A stretch of DNA of 13,246 nucleotides from an uncultured Actinomycetes bacterium (GTDB taxonomy: Bacteria > Actinomycetota > Acidimicrobiia > Acidimicrobiales > Acidimicrobilacustridaceae). The notes under the pieces are model-generated. The model was not told the origin of the DNA. It saw only the letters and a program-made list of their open reading frames with translations, and made no database searches. Within the stretch, counting starts at the first letter, position 1, and every line of letters begins with the position of its first letter. The position numbers were made by a program, and so were the translations under genes. Below are positions 1 through 6,317 of the stretch, one piece after another. The stretch is from positions 1 to 13,246 of the forward strand of contig CAMFLJ010000077.1 of the NCBI GenBank assembly GCA_945957335.1. Reading direction: 5' to 3'.

Positions 1-377
1 CGCTCGCCCGGGGCGGGCTCGGTGGCGGTGCCGCAGCGCCCGCAGAACCGGTGGGTGCGGTCCCACTCGACGAGCTGCACCGCCCGCCCGGCGAGGGTCC
101 AGCGCACGTCGTCGACCTGGCCGTGGAGGCCGTGCAGCGGCGTGAGCCGGTCGCGCACCTGCTCGACGACGACGTCGGGCACGCCGTCGCCGTCGAGGTC
201 GACGGCCCAGCACGCCTGGCCGTCGAGCAGGCCGAGCACCTGGCGCTCGGCGCCCTCGGCGATGTCGTCGGGGTGGGCCTCGATCACGGCGACGCCGCTG
301 GCGTGGACGACGACGGTCAGCGTCTCGGTGACGTCGTCGGGCAGGTCGAGGACGGGGACGAACCGGGGCTCGGGCAT
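1..377 (-). CDS. nudC: NAD+/NADH diphosphatase NudC, N-terminal part (cut by window edge)
   Basis: Reading the minus strand from the ATG at 377-375 gives 125 codons that run off the left edge. The product starts MPEPRFVPVLDL and ends with HRFCGRCGTATEPAPGE. The last segment is the first Cys-X2-Cys knuckle of the zinc ribbon that separates the N-terminal domain from the Nudix domain in NudC-type enzymes. The stretch before it (VEWDRTHRFCGRCG) is typical of that family. NudC enzymes hydrolyse NAD(H) to NMN(H) and AMP and can remove NAD caps from RNA; this is family knowledge. The Nudix box and second Cys pair lie outside the window, so activity cannot be judged. The start is supported by a TAGCGT hexamer exactly 7 nt upstream, as at other genes here. 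It is divergent from the oxidoreductase at 467. Confidence 0.83.
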   Translation of the reverse strand, partial: MPEPRFVPVLDLPDDVTETLTVVVHASGVAVIEAHPDDIAEGAERQVLGLLDGQACWAVDLDGDGVPDVVVEQVRDRLTPLHGLHGQVDDVRWTLAGRAVQLVEWDRTHRFCGRCGTATEPAPGE

Positions 378-384
378 GGCCGCC

Positions 385-390
385 ACGCTA
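385..390 (-). promoter_or_regulatory. -10 hexamer TAGCGT for nudC, leaderless arrangement
   Basis: On the minus strand TAGCGT (TAnnnT) is followed by 7 nt and then the ATG at 377. A transcript starting at the normal distance from such a -10 would begin at or next to the start codon. No convincing -35 box is seen. The call rests on the same spacing recurring at five other genes in the window. Confidence 0.5.
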
Positions 391-422
391 CGGCGGCCGG
401 CCCTGTCGGCGCCGCGCCGTCG

Positions 423-428
423 TAGTGT
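423..428 (+). promoter_or_regulatory. -10 hexamer TAGTGT for the quinone oxidoreductase gene
   Basis: TAGTGT fits TAnnnT and lies 38 nt before the GTG at 467. The predicted transcript start near 435-436 leaves a leader of about 31 nt that carries the AGGGG ribosome-binding site at 455-459. It shares the 89-bp divergent region with the nudC promoter. Confidence 0.4.
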
Positions 429-466
429 GCGCGCAGGGGAACCGAGCCGGGGACAGGGGTGGTCGG

Positions 467-1513
467 GTGAAGGCGTGGCGCGTGCACGAGGTGGGGGAGC
501 CGCAGGACACGTTCCGGCTCGAGGAGGTCGACGAGCCGACGCCGGCGGCGCTGGCCGGGCTCGGGATGGGCCTCGGCGGGTGGGAGCCGCTGCAGCCCGG
601 CCGCGAGCCGTTCGGTGACTGGGTGCTGCTCGACATGCGGGCCGCCGCGCTGGCGTTGCCCGACGTCACCATGAGCCGCGGCGACTACCCCGTGCCCGTG
701 GGCCGGCCCTACATCTCCGGCCAGGAGGGCGTCGGCGTGGTCCGCGAGGCCACGTCCGGGCGCAGCCACCTCGTGGGGCGCCGGGTGGTGGCGTGCTGCA
801 TCCAGCCCTGGGGGAGCCTGGCCGAGGTCGCGGTCGGGGTCGGGATGATCTTCGAGGTGCCCGACGCGGTCACCGACACCGAGGCCGCCGCGTTCCTGAT
901 CGCCGCCCACACCGGGTACCACGCCGCCATCCGGCGAGGCGGGGTGGCGGCCGGCGAGACGGTGGCCGTGCTCGGCGCCGCCGGCGGCGTGGGCTCGGCC
1001 ATGGTGCAGCTGTCGGTGGCCCAGGGCGCCCGCGTGATCGCGGTGGTGGGCGACGACGCCAAGGCGGAGGTCGTGGCCGGCCTCGGCGCGGAGCCGGTCG
1101 TGCACGCAGCGGTCGACACGCCCACCGCGCTGCGCGAGCTCACCGGCGGACGGGGCGTCGACGTGATCCTCGACCCCGTCCAGGGCGAGGTCGGGGCCCA
1201 CGCCCGGGCGGGCCTGGCCGTCGGCGGCCGTCACGTGCTGTGCGGCCACGCCGGCGGGCTCATCGCCCACGACCCGTCGTTCTACCTGTGGAACCAGACC
1301 CTGGTCGGGGTCGACCTGGGCGGCTACCCGCCCGAGGTGATGCACGGCTGGCACCTGGAGACCCAGGCCCACCTCGACCGGCTGATCGCCGAAGGCCGCT
1401 ACCGGCCCCTCGTCGACCGCGTCGTGCCGTTCGAGGACGCCGGCGCCGCGGTAGCCGACCTCGCCGCCCGGCGCGTGGCCGGCCGCGTGGTCGTGCAGGT
1501 CGCCGACGCCTGA
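467..1513 (+). CDS. NADPH:quinone oxidoreductase-like MDR-family dehydrogenase (zinc-independent)
   Basis: A 348-residue protein of the medium-chain dehydrogenase/reductase superfamily, a usual length for quinone oxidoreductase-type members. The N-terminal catalytic domain contains ALALPDVTMSRGDYP and PYISGQEGVGVV, the typical substrate-domain blocks. The Rossmann domain has VLGAAGGVGSAMVQL with the AAGGVG nucleotide loop at residues 171-176, and later GGRGVDVILDPVQGEVG. The structural-zinc cysteine cluster of alcohol dehydrogenases is absent, which places it on the zinc-independent side. Such enzymes reduce quinones or enoyl compounds with NADPH in the cytoplasm; the substrate here cannot be read. 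GTG 467 is preferred over an upstream in-frame ATG at 425 because AGGGG lies 7 nt before it and homologous sequence begins with MKAW. A hairpin follows the stop at 1525-1540, before the TetR gene. Confidence 0.88.
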   Translation: MKAWRVHEVGEPQDTFRLEEVDEPTPAALAGLGMGLGGWEPLQPGREPFGDWVLLDMRAAALALPDVTMSRGDYPVPVGRPYISGQEGVGVVREATSGRSHLVGRRVVACCIQPWGSLAEVAVGVGMIFEVPDAVTDTEAAAFLIAAHTGYHAAIRRGGVAAGETVAVLGAAGGVGSAMVQLSVAQGARVIAVVGDDAKAEVVAGLGAEPVVHAAVDTPTALRELTGGRGVDVILDPVQGEVGAHARAGLAVGGRHVLCGHAGGLIAHDPSFYLWNQTLVGVDLGGYPPEVMHGWHLETQAHLDRLIAEGRYRPLVDRVVPFEDAGAAVADLAARRVAGRVVVQVADA

Positions 1514-1524
1514 GGGGCCACGGT

Positions 1525-1540
1525 CGGCTCCCCGGAGCCG
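1525..1540. terminator. Hairpin after the quinone oxidoreductase gene
   Basis: CGGCTCC and GGAGCCG form a perfect 7-bp stem around a 2-base centre (in practice a slightly larger loop), 12 nt after the stop codon at 1513. There is no T-run, which is common for high-GC actinobacterial terminators. It would separate the oxidoreductase from the TetR gene, which has its own -10 at 1557. Confidence 0.5.
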
Positions 1541-1556
1541 CCCCGGCTCGCCTCCC

Positions 1557-1562
1557 TAGACT
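1557..1562 (+). promoter_or_regulatory. -10 hexamer TAGACT for the TetR gene, leaderless arrangement
   Basis: TAGACT is followed by exactly 7 nt and the ATG at 1570, so the predicted transcript starts at the start codon. There is no Shine-Dalgarno sequence in the gap, which agrees with a leaderless message. Confidence 0.5.
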
Positions 1563-1569
1563 CGCCGCC

Positions 1570-2265
1570 ATGCCGATCGACCCCGCGCCCACCCGGGCCA
1601 AGCTCATCGACGCGGCCATCACGCTGATGAGCCGACGCGGGGTCGACGGGGTGTCGCTCAGCGAGATCAACCGCCAGGCCGGCCAGCGCAACGCCTCGGC
1701 GCTGCAGTACCACTTCGGCTCCAAGGACGGCCTGCTGCGCGCCCTGCTGCACCCCTTCGCCGAGGACCTCCGGGCCCGCCGCGTCGCCGCCATCGACGAG
1801 CTGCACGCCCGCCTCGGCGACACGGCACCGACGCTGCCCGACGCGGTGGCGGTGATGGTGCACCCCGTCGTCGACTACGCCGCCGAGGGCTGGCGCGAGC
1901 GCGGCACCGTGGCGATCCTGGCCGAGCTGTTCTCCAACCCGAGCTACCCGCTCACCGAGTTCGACGACATCCTCGGCGACCGCGGCACCGAGGCCGTCAC
2001 CGCCCTCGTCGTGGCCGCCGCACCGCCGATGGCGCCCGAGGTGCGGGCCCTTCGCCTGCACGGCGCGTACCTCTTCGTGAACCAGGCGGTCAGCACGTGG
2101 GCCCGGGCCGTCGACGGCGAGCCCGACGGCGACACCGCGCCGCCGATCGAGCTGTTCCGCGACAACCTCGTCGACATGGTCGTGGGCGTGCTCGGCGCGC
2201 CGGTGGCGGCCGAGAGCCTCGACTCGCCCGAGCTGGTGCGGCGCCGCCAGCGCAAGGGCGCCTGA
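1570..2265 (+). CDS. TetR-family transcriptional regulator
   Basis: A 231-residue protein with the classic TetR N-terminal DNA-binding domain in roughly the first 50 residues: TRAKLIDAAITLMSRRG, then VSLSEINRQAG and the recognition-helix end with ALQYHFGSKDGLLRALL. The remaining 170 residues form an all-helical ligand and dimerisation domain with no recognisable ligand signature. Family members are mostly repressors that release DNA on binding a small hydrophobic ligand. The nearest genes are the upstream oxidoreductase on the same strand and the convergent amidohydrolase; either unit could be the target, but no operator could be assigned. The start is supported by the -10 element 7 nt upstream. 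It ends 19 bp from the convergent gene at 2285. Confidence 0.92.
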   Translation: MPIDPAPTRAKLIDAAITLMSRRGVDGVSLSEINRQAGQRNASALQYHFGSKDGLLRALLHPFAEDLRARRVAAIDELHARLGDTAPTLPDAVAVMVHPVVDYAAEGWRERGTVAILAELFSNPSYPLTEFDDILGDRGTEAVTALVVAAAPPMAPEVRALRLHGAYLFVNQAVSTWARAVDGEPDGDTAPPIELFRDNLVDMVVGVLGAPVAAESLDSPELVRRRQRKGA

Positions 2266-2279
2266 TCGGCGGAGCAGTG

Positions 2280-2295
2280 GGGGCTCAGAGGCCCC
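2280..2295. terminator. Weak hairpin between convergent genes
   Basis: GGGGC and GCCCC form a 5-bp stem with a 6-nt loop that contains the stop codon of the minus-strand amidohydrolase. It lies 14 nt after the TetR stop and could end transcription from the plus strand. The stem is short, so this is a weak call. Confidence 0.25.
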
Positions 2296-3361
2296 AGATG
2301 CGCTCGGCGTTGCCGTGGGTGATGGCCGCCCGGTCGGCCGGGCTGAACCCCTCGAGCAGGTCGTCGACGATCATGCGCGACTTCGGCCACGACGACACCG
2401 GGTGCGGGTAGTCGCTCGACCACATCACGTTGTCGGTTCCCAGCCGGTGCAGCAGGTGGCGGATCGGGTCGGGCTCGTCGATGAAGGTCATCGCCATGTT
2501 GCGGTGGTAGTAGAAGCTCGGCAGCTCGCCCTGGAGCAGCGGGAACTCGTAGCCCTGGCGCAGCACCATGTCGTCGAGGAAGTGCAGGTAGTAGGCCACC
2601 CACCCGAGGCCGGGCTCGACGAACACCACCTTGAGCTCGGGGTGCGCCACGAGCGGGCCGGTGAGGAGCCACATGCCGAGCGCCTCGCAGGCCGAGAGCG
2701 GCATGCACGACATCGTCCACGCCAGGCGCGGCACCGGGTCGCGGTCGGCCTGCTGGTTCAGCGCGGTGTTGAGCCCGATGTGGTTGCACACCGGCATGCC
2801 GGTCTCCTCGATGGCCGAGAAGAGGCGGTCGTAGCGGGGGTCGAAGTAGTCGGGCTGGTCGACCTCGGCGGGGAACACGGGGAGCTGCAGCGATCGGCAG
2901 CCGGCGTCGGCGACGCGCTGCACCTCGACGATGGCGGCGTCGATGTCGTGGATCGGCACCTGGCAGGTGACGACGAGGCGCGACGGGTCGGCCGAGCCGA
3001 AGGCGAGGAGGGCGTCGTTGAAGGCCCGGGTGGCCTCGGCCGAGCCCTGCTCCATCAGGTAGAGGTAGCGGTAGGCGCTCACCTCGCAGTAGAGGACCTC
3101 GACGTCGACGCCGTCGGTGTCCATCTCCTTCAGCCGCTCGACCGGGTCGGAGTAGCCGGGCTGGCCGTAGGCCGGGTGCACGGTGGTGAGGCCGGCCATG
3201 TTGGCCTTGGCCGCGTTGCCACCGAGCATCTCGACCATCGCCCGCTGGAACGCGGCGTCGTAGGCGTCGTGGAACCGCGACGCCAGGAACGACTTGATCT
3301 GGTCGTGCTCGAGCTTGATGTGCGAGTCGGCGGAGATCAGCCGTTCGGTGGTGTCGCTCAT
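2285..3361 (-). CDS. Amidohydrolase-family (PF04909-type) metal-dependent hydrolase or decarboxylase
   Basis: A 358-residue TIM-barrel protein of the amidohydrolase-2 group, which includes ACMSD-like decarboxylases. The first strand carries ISADSHIK with Asp12 and His14. Then come LPVFPAEVDQPDYFDPRYD, the MPVCNHIG strand with His194, FVEPGLGWVAYYL and the final NVMWSSDYPHP with Asp317. These are the usual metal and acid-base positions, although the second His of a strict HxH motif is not present. Members hydrolyse or decarboxylate aromatic or cyclic carboxylates; the substrate here is unknown. The start at 3361 is chosen over a longer reading from 3391 because GAGGGGG (3366-3372, complement) precedes it by 4 nt. 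It lies 62 bp downstream of the DUF1214-like gene on the same strand, so the two are probably co-transcribed. Confidence 0.88.
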   Translation of the reverse strand: MSDTTERLISADSHIKLEHDQIKSFLASRFHDAYDAAFQRAMVEMLGGNAAKANMAGLTTVHPAYGQPGYSDPVERLKEMDTDGVDVEVLYCEVSAYRYLYLMEQGSAEATRAFNDALLAFGSADPSRLVVTCQVPIHDIDAAIVEVQRVADAGCRSLQLPVFPAEVDQPDYFDPRYDRLFSAIEETGMPVCNHIGLNTALNQQADRDPVPRLAWTMSCMPLSACEALGMWLLTGPLVAHPELKVVFVEPGLGWVAYYLHFLDDMVLRQGYEFPLLQGELPSFYYHRNMAMTFIDEPDPIRHLLHRLGTDNVMWSSDYPHPVSSWPKSRMIVDDLLEGFSPADRAAITHGNAERIWGL

Positions 3362-3365
3362 GGGT

Positions 3366-3372
3366 CCCCCTC
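3366..3372 (-). promoter_or_regulatory. Ribosome-binding site of the amidohydrolase
   Basis: On the minus strand GAGGGGG sits 4 nt before the ATG at 3361. It decides the start in favour of 3361 over the in-frame ATG at 3391. A leadered start fits a downstream gene of an operon. Confidence 0.6.
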
Positions 3373-3394
3373 GGTTCGTGCCCCCGGCCATGGT

Positions 3395-3410
3395 CGGCGC
3401 CCGGGCGCCG
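3395..3410. repeat. 16-bp perfect palindrome between the DUF1214-like and amidohydrolase genes
   Basis: CGGCGCCCGGGCGCCG is a perfect 16-bp palindrome in the 62-bp gap, 13 nt after the stop of the upstream minus-strand gene. As RNA it could fold into a 6-bp stem with a CCGG loop, acting as a partial terminator or an mRNA-processing or stability element. As DNA it could be a dimer-binding site. The sequence alone does not decide. Confidence 0.5.
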
Positions 3411-3423
3411 CCGCGTCAACGCC

Positions 3424-4470
3424 TCAGAGGGCGGCGACCTCGGCCATCGGCACGACTCGGCACGTGGGCAGCGCGTCGGGGTCGGCGTGGAGCCACCGGA
3501 AGAACAGCACGCCGGTGGTGTGGCCGTTGGAGTCGAGCCAGTCGGGCACGCCCGGGTCGCCGTCGGCCACCACGATGCGGACGGAGCCGTCGGCGGCGGG
3601 GTGGGCCTGGCGGTCGTTGATGTTCGAGCGCCGGTGCGGGAAGCACTGGAACCAGCGGTCGCACAGCTGGAGTCCCCAGTAGCGGGTGGCCGGCGGCTGC
3701 AGGTCGATGACGAGCGCCTCGCCCTCGGCCAGCGACCACCACGTGGTGGCGTAGACGACGTCGGGGTTGGGCACCGCGGCGACGATGTCGTCGGCGGTCT
3801 GGCGCACGAAGGCGTTCGGGGCCTCGCGCAGCTCCGGGGTCCAGAGCTGGTTGAGCTGCAGGTTCCAGCGCACGGACTGCGCCAGGTTCTCGATGCGGGG
3901 CACCAGCGACGCGACCGTCGGCAGCGGTGGAGCCGCGGGGGCGGCGCCCGCCGGGCCGCCGTCGAGGCGCTCGATGGTCCACGCGCCGTGGGCCTGGGTG
4001 GCGCGGTCGTGGAAGTACTGGCGGACGATGACGCGCGCCGCCTCGGGGTGGTCGAACTCGTAGGCGAAGGTGCCGTCGGCGCCGACGAGGGTGTCGACGT
4101 CGACCGACGCCACGATGTCGGTGGCGCCCTTGTCGCCGCCGTGGCCGTACACGGCGATGCCGACGAAGCTGGCGCCGCCCCTGGTGCCGGCCACGCGGTG
4201 GCGCACGCCGGGTTGCACGATGGCGACGTCGTAGTCGATGTCGGGTCCGGAGCCGCCGAGGTAGCGGACCGAGTCGAGCATCGGCAGGAAGGCGGGGCGG
4301 ACGGGGTCGATGGTGAGCTGCGAGCTCTCCGACACCGCGGTGAGCACGCGCAGCACGTACTGGTTGCCGTCGGCGCGCTCGCGGTCGTTGAGCGGCTCCT
4401 CGGCGGTCACGCACGACACGGCGTAGCCGAGGGCGTCGCCGACGCGGGTCCAGGCCTGTTCGATGTCCAT
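3424..4470 (-). CDS. DUF1214-like protein
   Basis: A 348-residue protein of unknown function. The C-terminal third matches the pattern I recall for DUF1214: TRYWGLQLCDRWFQCFPHRR, an Asn/Asp-rich INDRQ segment, DGSVRIVVADGDPG, WLDSNGHTTGVLFFRWL. A middle part reads PDVVYATTWWSLAEGEALVI, which resembles the DUF1254/DUF1214 double-domain proteins. No signal peptide or membrane segment is visible, so it is probably cytoplasmic. ATG 4470 is chosen because TACCTT lies exactly 6 nt upstream, giving a leaderless start; a longer reading from 4578 would run through this promoter. In actinomycetes such proteins occur near lipid or steroid degradation genes; that is recalled context and not proof. It precedes the amidohydrolase on the same strand. 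Confidence 0.75.
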   Translation of the reverse strand: MDIEQAWTRVGDALGYAVSCVTAEEPLNDRERADGNQYVLRVLTAVSESSQLTIDPVRPAFLPMLDSVRYLGGSGPDIDYDVAIVQPGVRHRVAGTRGGASFVGIAVYGHGGDKGATDIVASVDVDTLVGADGTFAYEFDHPEAARVIVRQYFHDRATQAHGAWTIERLDGGPAGAAPAAPPLPTVASLVPRIENLAQSVRWNLQLNQLWTPELREAPNAFVRQTADDIVAAVPNPDVVYATTWWSLAEGEALVIDLQPPATRYWGLQLCDRWFQCFPHRRSNINDRQAHPAADGSVRIVVADGDPGVPDWLDSNGHTTGVLFFRWLHADPDALPTCRVVPMAEVAAL

Positions 4471-4476
4471 GTGGGG

Positions 4477-4482
4477 AAGGTA
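4477..4482 (-). promoter_or_regulatory. -10 hexamer TACCTT for the DUF1214-like gene, leaderless arrangement
   Basis: On the minus strand TACCTT is followed by 6 nt (CCCCAC) and the ATG at 4470. This argues that translation starts at 4470 and not further upstream. Confidence 0.5.
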
Positions 4483-4554
4483 GGCGGCGTTGGTACGGAC
4501 GTGCTCACCCGTCTGGGGTAGTCGTGCCGGTCCCCGCTGGGCCGTACGGATCGT

Positions 4555-4604
4555 CCTGATCAGGGCAGTAAAGCTCACGCTCCGTGGTGACGAAGATGAC
4601 CACG
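4555..4604. promoter_or_regulatory. Two inverted repeats in the divergent intergenic region
   Basis: CCTGATCAGG (4555-4564) is a perfect 10-bp palindrome. CGTGGT (4583-4588) and ACCACG (4599-4604) form a 6-bp inverted repeat with a 10-nt spacer. Both lie in the 221-bp, comparatively AT-richer region between the divergent genes starting at 4470 and 4692. They have the size and symmetry of dimeric regulator operators, but no regulator can be assigned. Confidence 0.3.
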
Positions 4605-4658
4605 TAGAGAGAGTCCTTCACTTCGGTCCGCGGTTGTGCTTCGATGTGAGGAGCGCAA

Positions 4659-4674
4659 TAGGCCGTTTGGCCTA
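4659..4674. promoter_or_regulatory. Hairpin just upstream of the ribosome-binding site of the helical-repeat gene
   Basis: TAGGCC and GGCCTA form a perfect 6-bp stem around the loop GTTT. The structure ends 3 nt before the Shine-Dalgarno GGGAGGG at 4678-4684. If transcription starts further upstream it lies in the 5' leader and could affect translation; otherwise it could be an operator. No TAnnnT -10 at a useful distance was found for this gene. Confidence 0.35.
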
Positions 4675-4691
4675 GACGGGAGGGTGTCGCC

Positions 4692-5111
4692 ATGAACGAT
4701 CGCTCAGAGGTCCGATCCCAGGTCGCACTGGCCGCTCTGCTCGACACCGACTGCCTCGAACTGGCGATGCTCGACGCCGAGCTGGTCGCCGACGCCGCGC
4801 TGTGGTCCTCCGACGGGAACAGCGAGGTCCTGGCCTCCCACCCGTTCGTGAACCGCCTGGTCGTGGCCGCGGTCATGTCGCCCCGCCCCCAGGTGCGGGC
4901 CACCGTCGCCGCCCGCCCCGACCTCGACGCCACGCTCTACCCGATGCTGGCCTCCGACGAGGAGCAGTCGGTGCGGGCCCGGGTCGCCGGCAACCACGCC
5001 GCCCCCCACGCCGTGCTCGACCACCTGGCCCACGACCCCGTGCCCCTCGTGCGCGACGCGGCGGTCAGCGAGCTGCGGCGCCGGGCCTACCCCACGGCCC
5101 ACGCCAGCTGA
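4692..5111 (+). CDS. Small helical-repeat protein (LRV/HEAT-like)
   Basis: A 139-residue protein, mostly helical, containing degenerate repeats of about 25 residues. Two clear units start at VRATVAARPDLDATLYPML and VRARVAGNHAAPHAVLDHL, and a partial third begins VRDAAVSELRRRA. The pattern VRxxVAxxxxxxxxxLxxLAxD is that of leucine-rich-variant and HEAT-type repeats, which act as protein-binding scaffolds. The N-terminal cysteine cluster of the Azotobacter LRV protein is not present, since only one Cys is seen. The start is supported by GGGAGGG 7 nt upstream. It is divergent from the DUF1214-like gene and is followed by a hairpin at 5120-5139. Its partner is not evident; the fold call is by eye. 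Confidence 0.72.
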   Translation: MNDRSEVRSQVALAALLDTDCLELAMLDAELVADAALWSSDGNSEVLASHPFVNRLVVAAVMSPRPQVRATVAARPDLDATLYPMLASDEEQSVRARVAGNHAAPHAVLDHLAHDPVPLVRDAAVSELRRRAYPTAHAS

Positions 5112-5119
5112 GCATCGCG

Positions 5120-5139
5120 GCTCAGGCTCAAGCCTGGGC
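5120..5139. terminator. Hairpin after the helical-repeat gene
   Basis: GCTCAGGCT and AGCCTGGGC pair over 9 positions (one G-T wobble) around a 2-nt centre, 8 nt after the stop at 5111. There is no T-tract. Position and stem strength suit a GC-rich terminator. Confidence 0.5.
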
Positions 5140-5198
5140 GAGAGCTGCCGATGGTTGATCACGGCGGAGGGTGCGCGCGATTCCACCGAGGGCGCGCG

Positions 5199-5204
5199 TA
5201 GCCT
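5199..5204 (+). promoter_or_regulatory. -10 hexamer TAGCCT for the four-cysteine small protein
   Basis: TAGCCT fits TAnnnT and predicts a transcript start near 5211, leaving a leader of about 30 nt that carries a strong ribosome-binding site. It overlaps the right arm of a GC-rich imperfect inverted repeat (5171-5178 with 5193-5200), which might be an operator. Confidence 0.4.
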
Positions 5205-5228
5205 TCACCTCTGTCAACGACGACAACC

Positions 5229-5236
5229 GAAGGAGG
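5229..5236 (+). promoter_or_regulatory. Strong Shine-Dalgarno GAAGGAGG
   Basis: GAAGGAGG matches the anti-Shine-Dalgarno almost completely and lies 5 nt before the ATG at 5242. It fixes the start of the 50-residue protein against a longer in-frame reading from 5155. Confidence 0.75.
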
Positions 5237-5241
5237 CAGTC

Positions 5242-5394
5242 ATGATCAACGGCGATCATGCACAGCCCGAAGACCACTGCCCCGTCTGCCAGGACCGGGG
5301 CTGGATCGACGACCGGCGCTCGGCCATCAAGTACCTGCGGCGCTGCCCGTCCTGCGAGGACCGACGCCAGCCCGTCGCTGCCGGCCACCGCTGA
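5242..5394 (+). CDS. 50-residue zinc-ribbon-like protein
   Basis: A short protein with two Cys-X2-Cys knuckles: Cys13/Cys16 in CPVCQDRGWI and Cys35/Cys38 in RRCPSCEDRR, 18 residues between the pairs. This spacing suits one treble-clef or zinc-ribbon site. The first knuckle resembles a single DnaJ-type CxxCxxxG unit. The chain is charged and has no membrane segment or signal. Such minimal ribbons are often found in RNA- or protein-binding adaptors, but no specific family is recognised. The very strong ribosome-binding site indicates that it is a real and well-translated gene. It has its own promoter after the helical-repeat gene and is followed by a hairpin at 5423-5440. Confidence 0.75.
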   Translation: MINGDHAQPEDHCPVCQDRGWIDDRRSAIKYLRRCPSCEDRRQPVAAGHR

Positions 5395-5422
5395 TCCCAC
5401 CCCCAGGCTGAACGACCGCAGG

Positions 5423-5440
5423 CCCGGGCCGCCGCCCGGG
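5423..5440. terminator. GC hairpin after the zinc-ribbon-like gene
   Basis: CCCGGGC and GCCCGGG form a perfect 7-bp stem with loop CGCC, 28 nt after the stop at 5394 and 30 nt before the next -10. A GC-only stem without T-run is a plausible actinobacterial terminator. Confidence 0.45.
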
Positions 5441-5470
5441 GCTCCGGCGCGCCCGGGGTGCGCCGTGCTC

Positions 5471-5476
5471 TAACGT
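5471..5476 (+). promoter_or_regulatory. -10 hexamer TAACGT for the SDR gene, leaderless arrangement
   Basis: TAACGT is followed by exactly 7 nt and the ATG at 5484, the same spacing as for the TetR and nudC genes. No Shine-Dalgarno sequence lies in the gap. Confidence 0.5.
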
Positions 5477-5483
5477 CCGCGCC

Positions 5484-6308
5484 ATGCGTCTCCAGGGGAA
5501 GGTCGCCGTGGTCACCGGAGGCGGGAACGGCATCGGCCGGGCCTGCTGCGAGCGGTTCGCCGCCGAGGGGGCCGACATCGTCGTCGCCGATCTGATGGAG
5601 GGCCCCGGCAACGACGTCGTGGCCGCCGTCGAGGCGCTCGGGCGCTCCGCCGTGTTCGTGCGCGCCGACGCCGCCAGCGCGGATGACAACGAGGCCACCA
5701 TGCAGGCCGCCGTCGACCGCTTCGGGCACCTCGACGTGCTCGTCACCTCCGCCGGCATCTCGGGCAAGGGCTACGTCTCCGACGGCGACGTCGCCGGCAC
5801 CCTCGAGCGCATGGCCTCCGGCGACGGCTCGGCGCTGGCCGACCCGGCCACCGCGTTCCTCGAGATGCCCCTCGACGAGTGGCAGACGGTGCTCGACGTG
5901 AACCTCACCGGCACGCTGCTCGCCATCCAGTCGGCCGGGCGGCGCATGGGAGGCGGCGGCTCGATCATCACGCTGGCCTCCATCGCCGGCAAGCAGCCCG
6001 AGGCCGGCACGCCCGCCTACAGCGTGTCCAAGGCGGCGGTCTGGATGCTCACCAAGTTCGCGGCCAAGACCCTGGCCCCCAGCGGCGTGCGGGTGAACGC
6101 CATCGGTCCCGGCTTCATCGAGACCAACATGACCGCCGTGGTGAAGGCCGTGCCCCAGCTCGAGGAGCGGTTCATGGCCCAGGTGCCCATGGCCCGGTTC
6201 GGCACGCCGCGCGAGATCGCCGACACCGCGCTGTTCCTCGCCTCCGACGAGTCGAGCTACACCACCGGCGAGATCTTCCACGTCGACGGCGGCTTCTACA
6301 CCGAGTGA
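5484..6308 (+). CDS. Short-chain dehydrogenase/reductase (SDR), classical type
   Basis: A 274-residue classical SDR with all expected elements. The cofactor loop TGGGNGIG lies near residues 11-18; Asp36 (VVADL) after strand 2 favours NAD over NADP. Then come TSAGIS (the NNAG position), Asn140 (DVNLTG), Ser166 (LASIAG), Tyr179 and Lys183 (YSVSK), and a PGFIETNM loop. The C-terminal GEIFHVDGGF is also typical. Between the NAG motif and Asn140 there is an insertion of roughly 15-20 residues (about 99-127, with GDGSALADP) relative to minimal SDRs, near the substrate pocket. The enzyme oxidises or reduces an alcohol/ketone pair in the cytoplasm; the substrate is unknown. The start is fixed by the -10 element 7 nt upstream. 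It converges on the VOC gene. Confidence 0.92.
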   Translation: MRLQGKVAVVTGGGNGIGRACCERFAAEGADIVVADLMEGPGNDVVAAVEALGRSAVFVRADAASADDNEATMQAAVDRFGHLDVLVTSAGISGKGYVSDGDVAGTLERMASGDGSALADPATAFLEMPLDEWQTVLDVNLTGTLLAIQSAGRRMGGGGSIITLASIAGKQPEAGTPAYSVSKAAVWMLTKFAAKTLAPSGVRVNAIGPGFIETNMTAVVKAVPQLEERFMAQVPMARFGTPREIADTALFLASDESSYTTGEIFHVDGGFYTE

Positions 6309-6317
6309 CCTCTCCGT

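Noticed and set aside
793..1569. Upstream in-frame extension of the TetR gene to 793
   Set aside because: The extension is low-complexity Arg/Gly sequence in another frame of the oxidoreductase, and the TetR gene has a promoter directly before 1570.
1944..3419. Long open frame of 491 codons on the minus strand overlapping the TetR and amidohydrolase genes
   Set aside because: It is out of frame with the recognisable amidohydrolase, is Arg/Pro/His-rich without family motifs, and runs through the TetR gene antisense; a high-GC shadow frame.
4634..4662. TTGTGC with AATAGG at 17-nt spacing as the promoter of the helical-repeat gene
   Set aside because: The second hexamer matches only half of a -10 consensus and does not fit TAnnnT, so the promoter was left unassigned.
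5171..5200. GC-only imperfect inverted repeat before the four-Cys gene as a terminator
   Set aside because: It overlaps the -10 element of the next gene and the helical-repeat gene already has a better hairpin at 5120-5139; alternating GC runs of this kind arise easily at this base composition.
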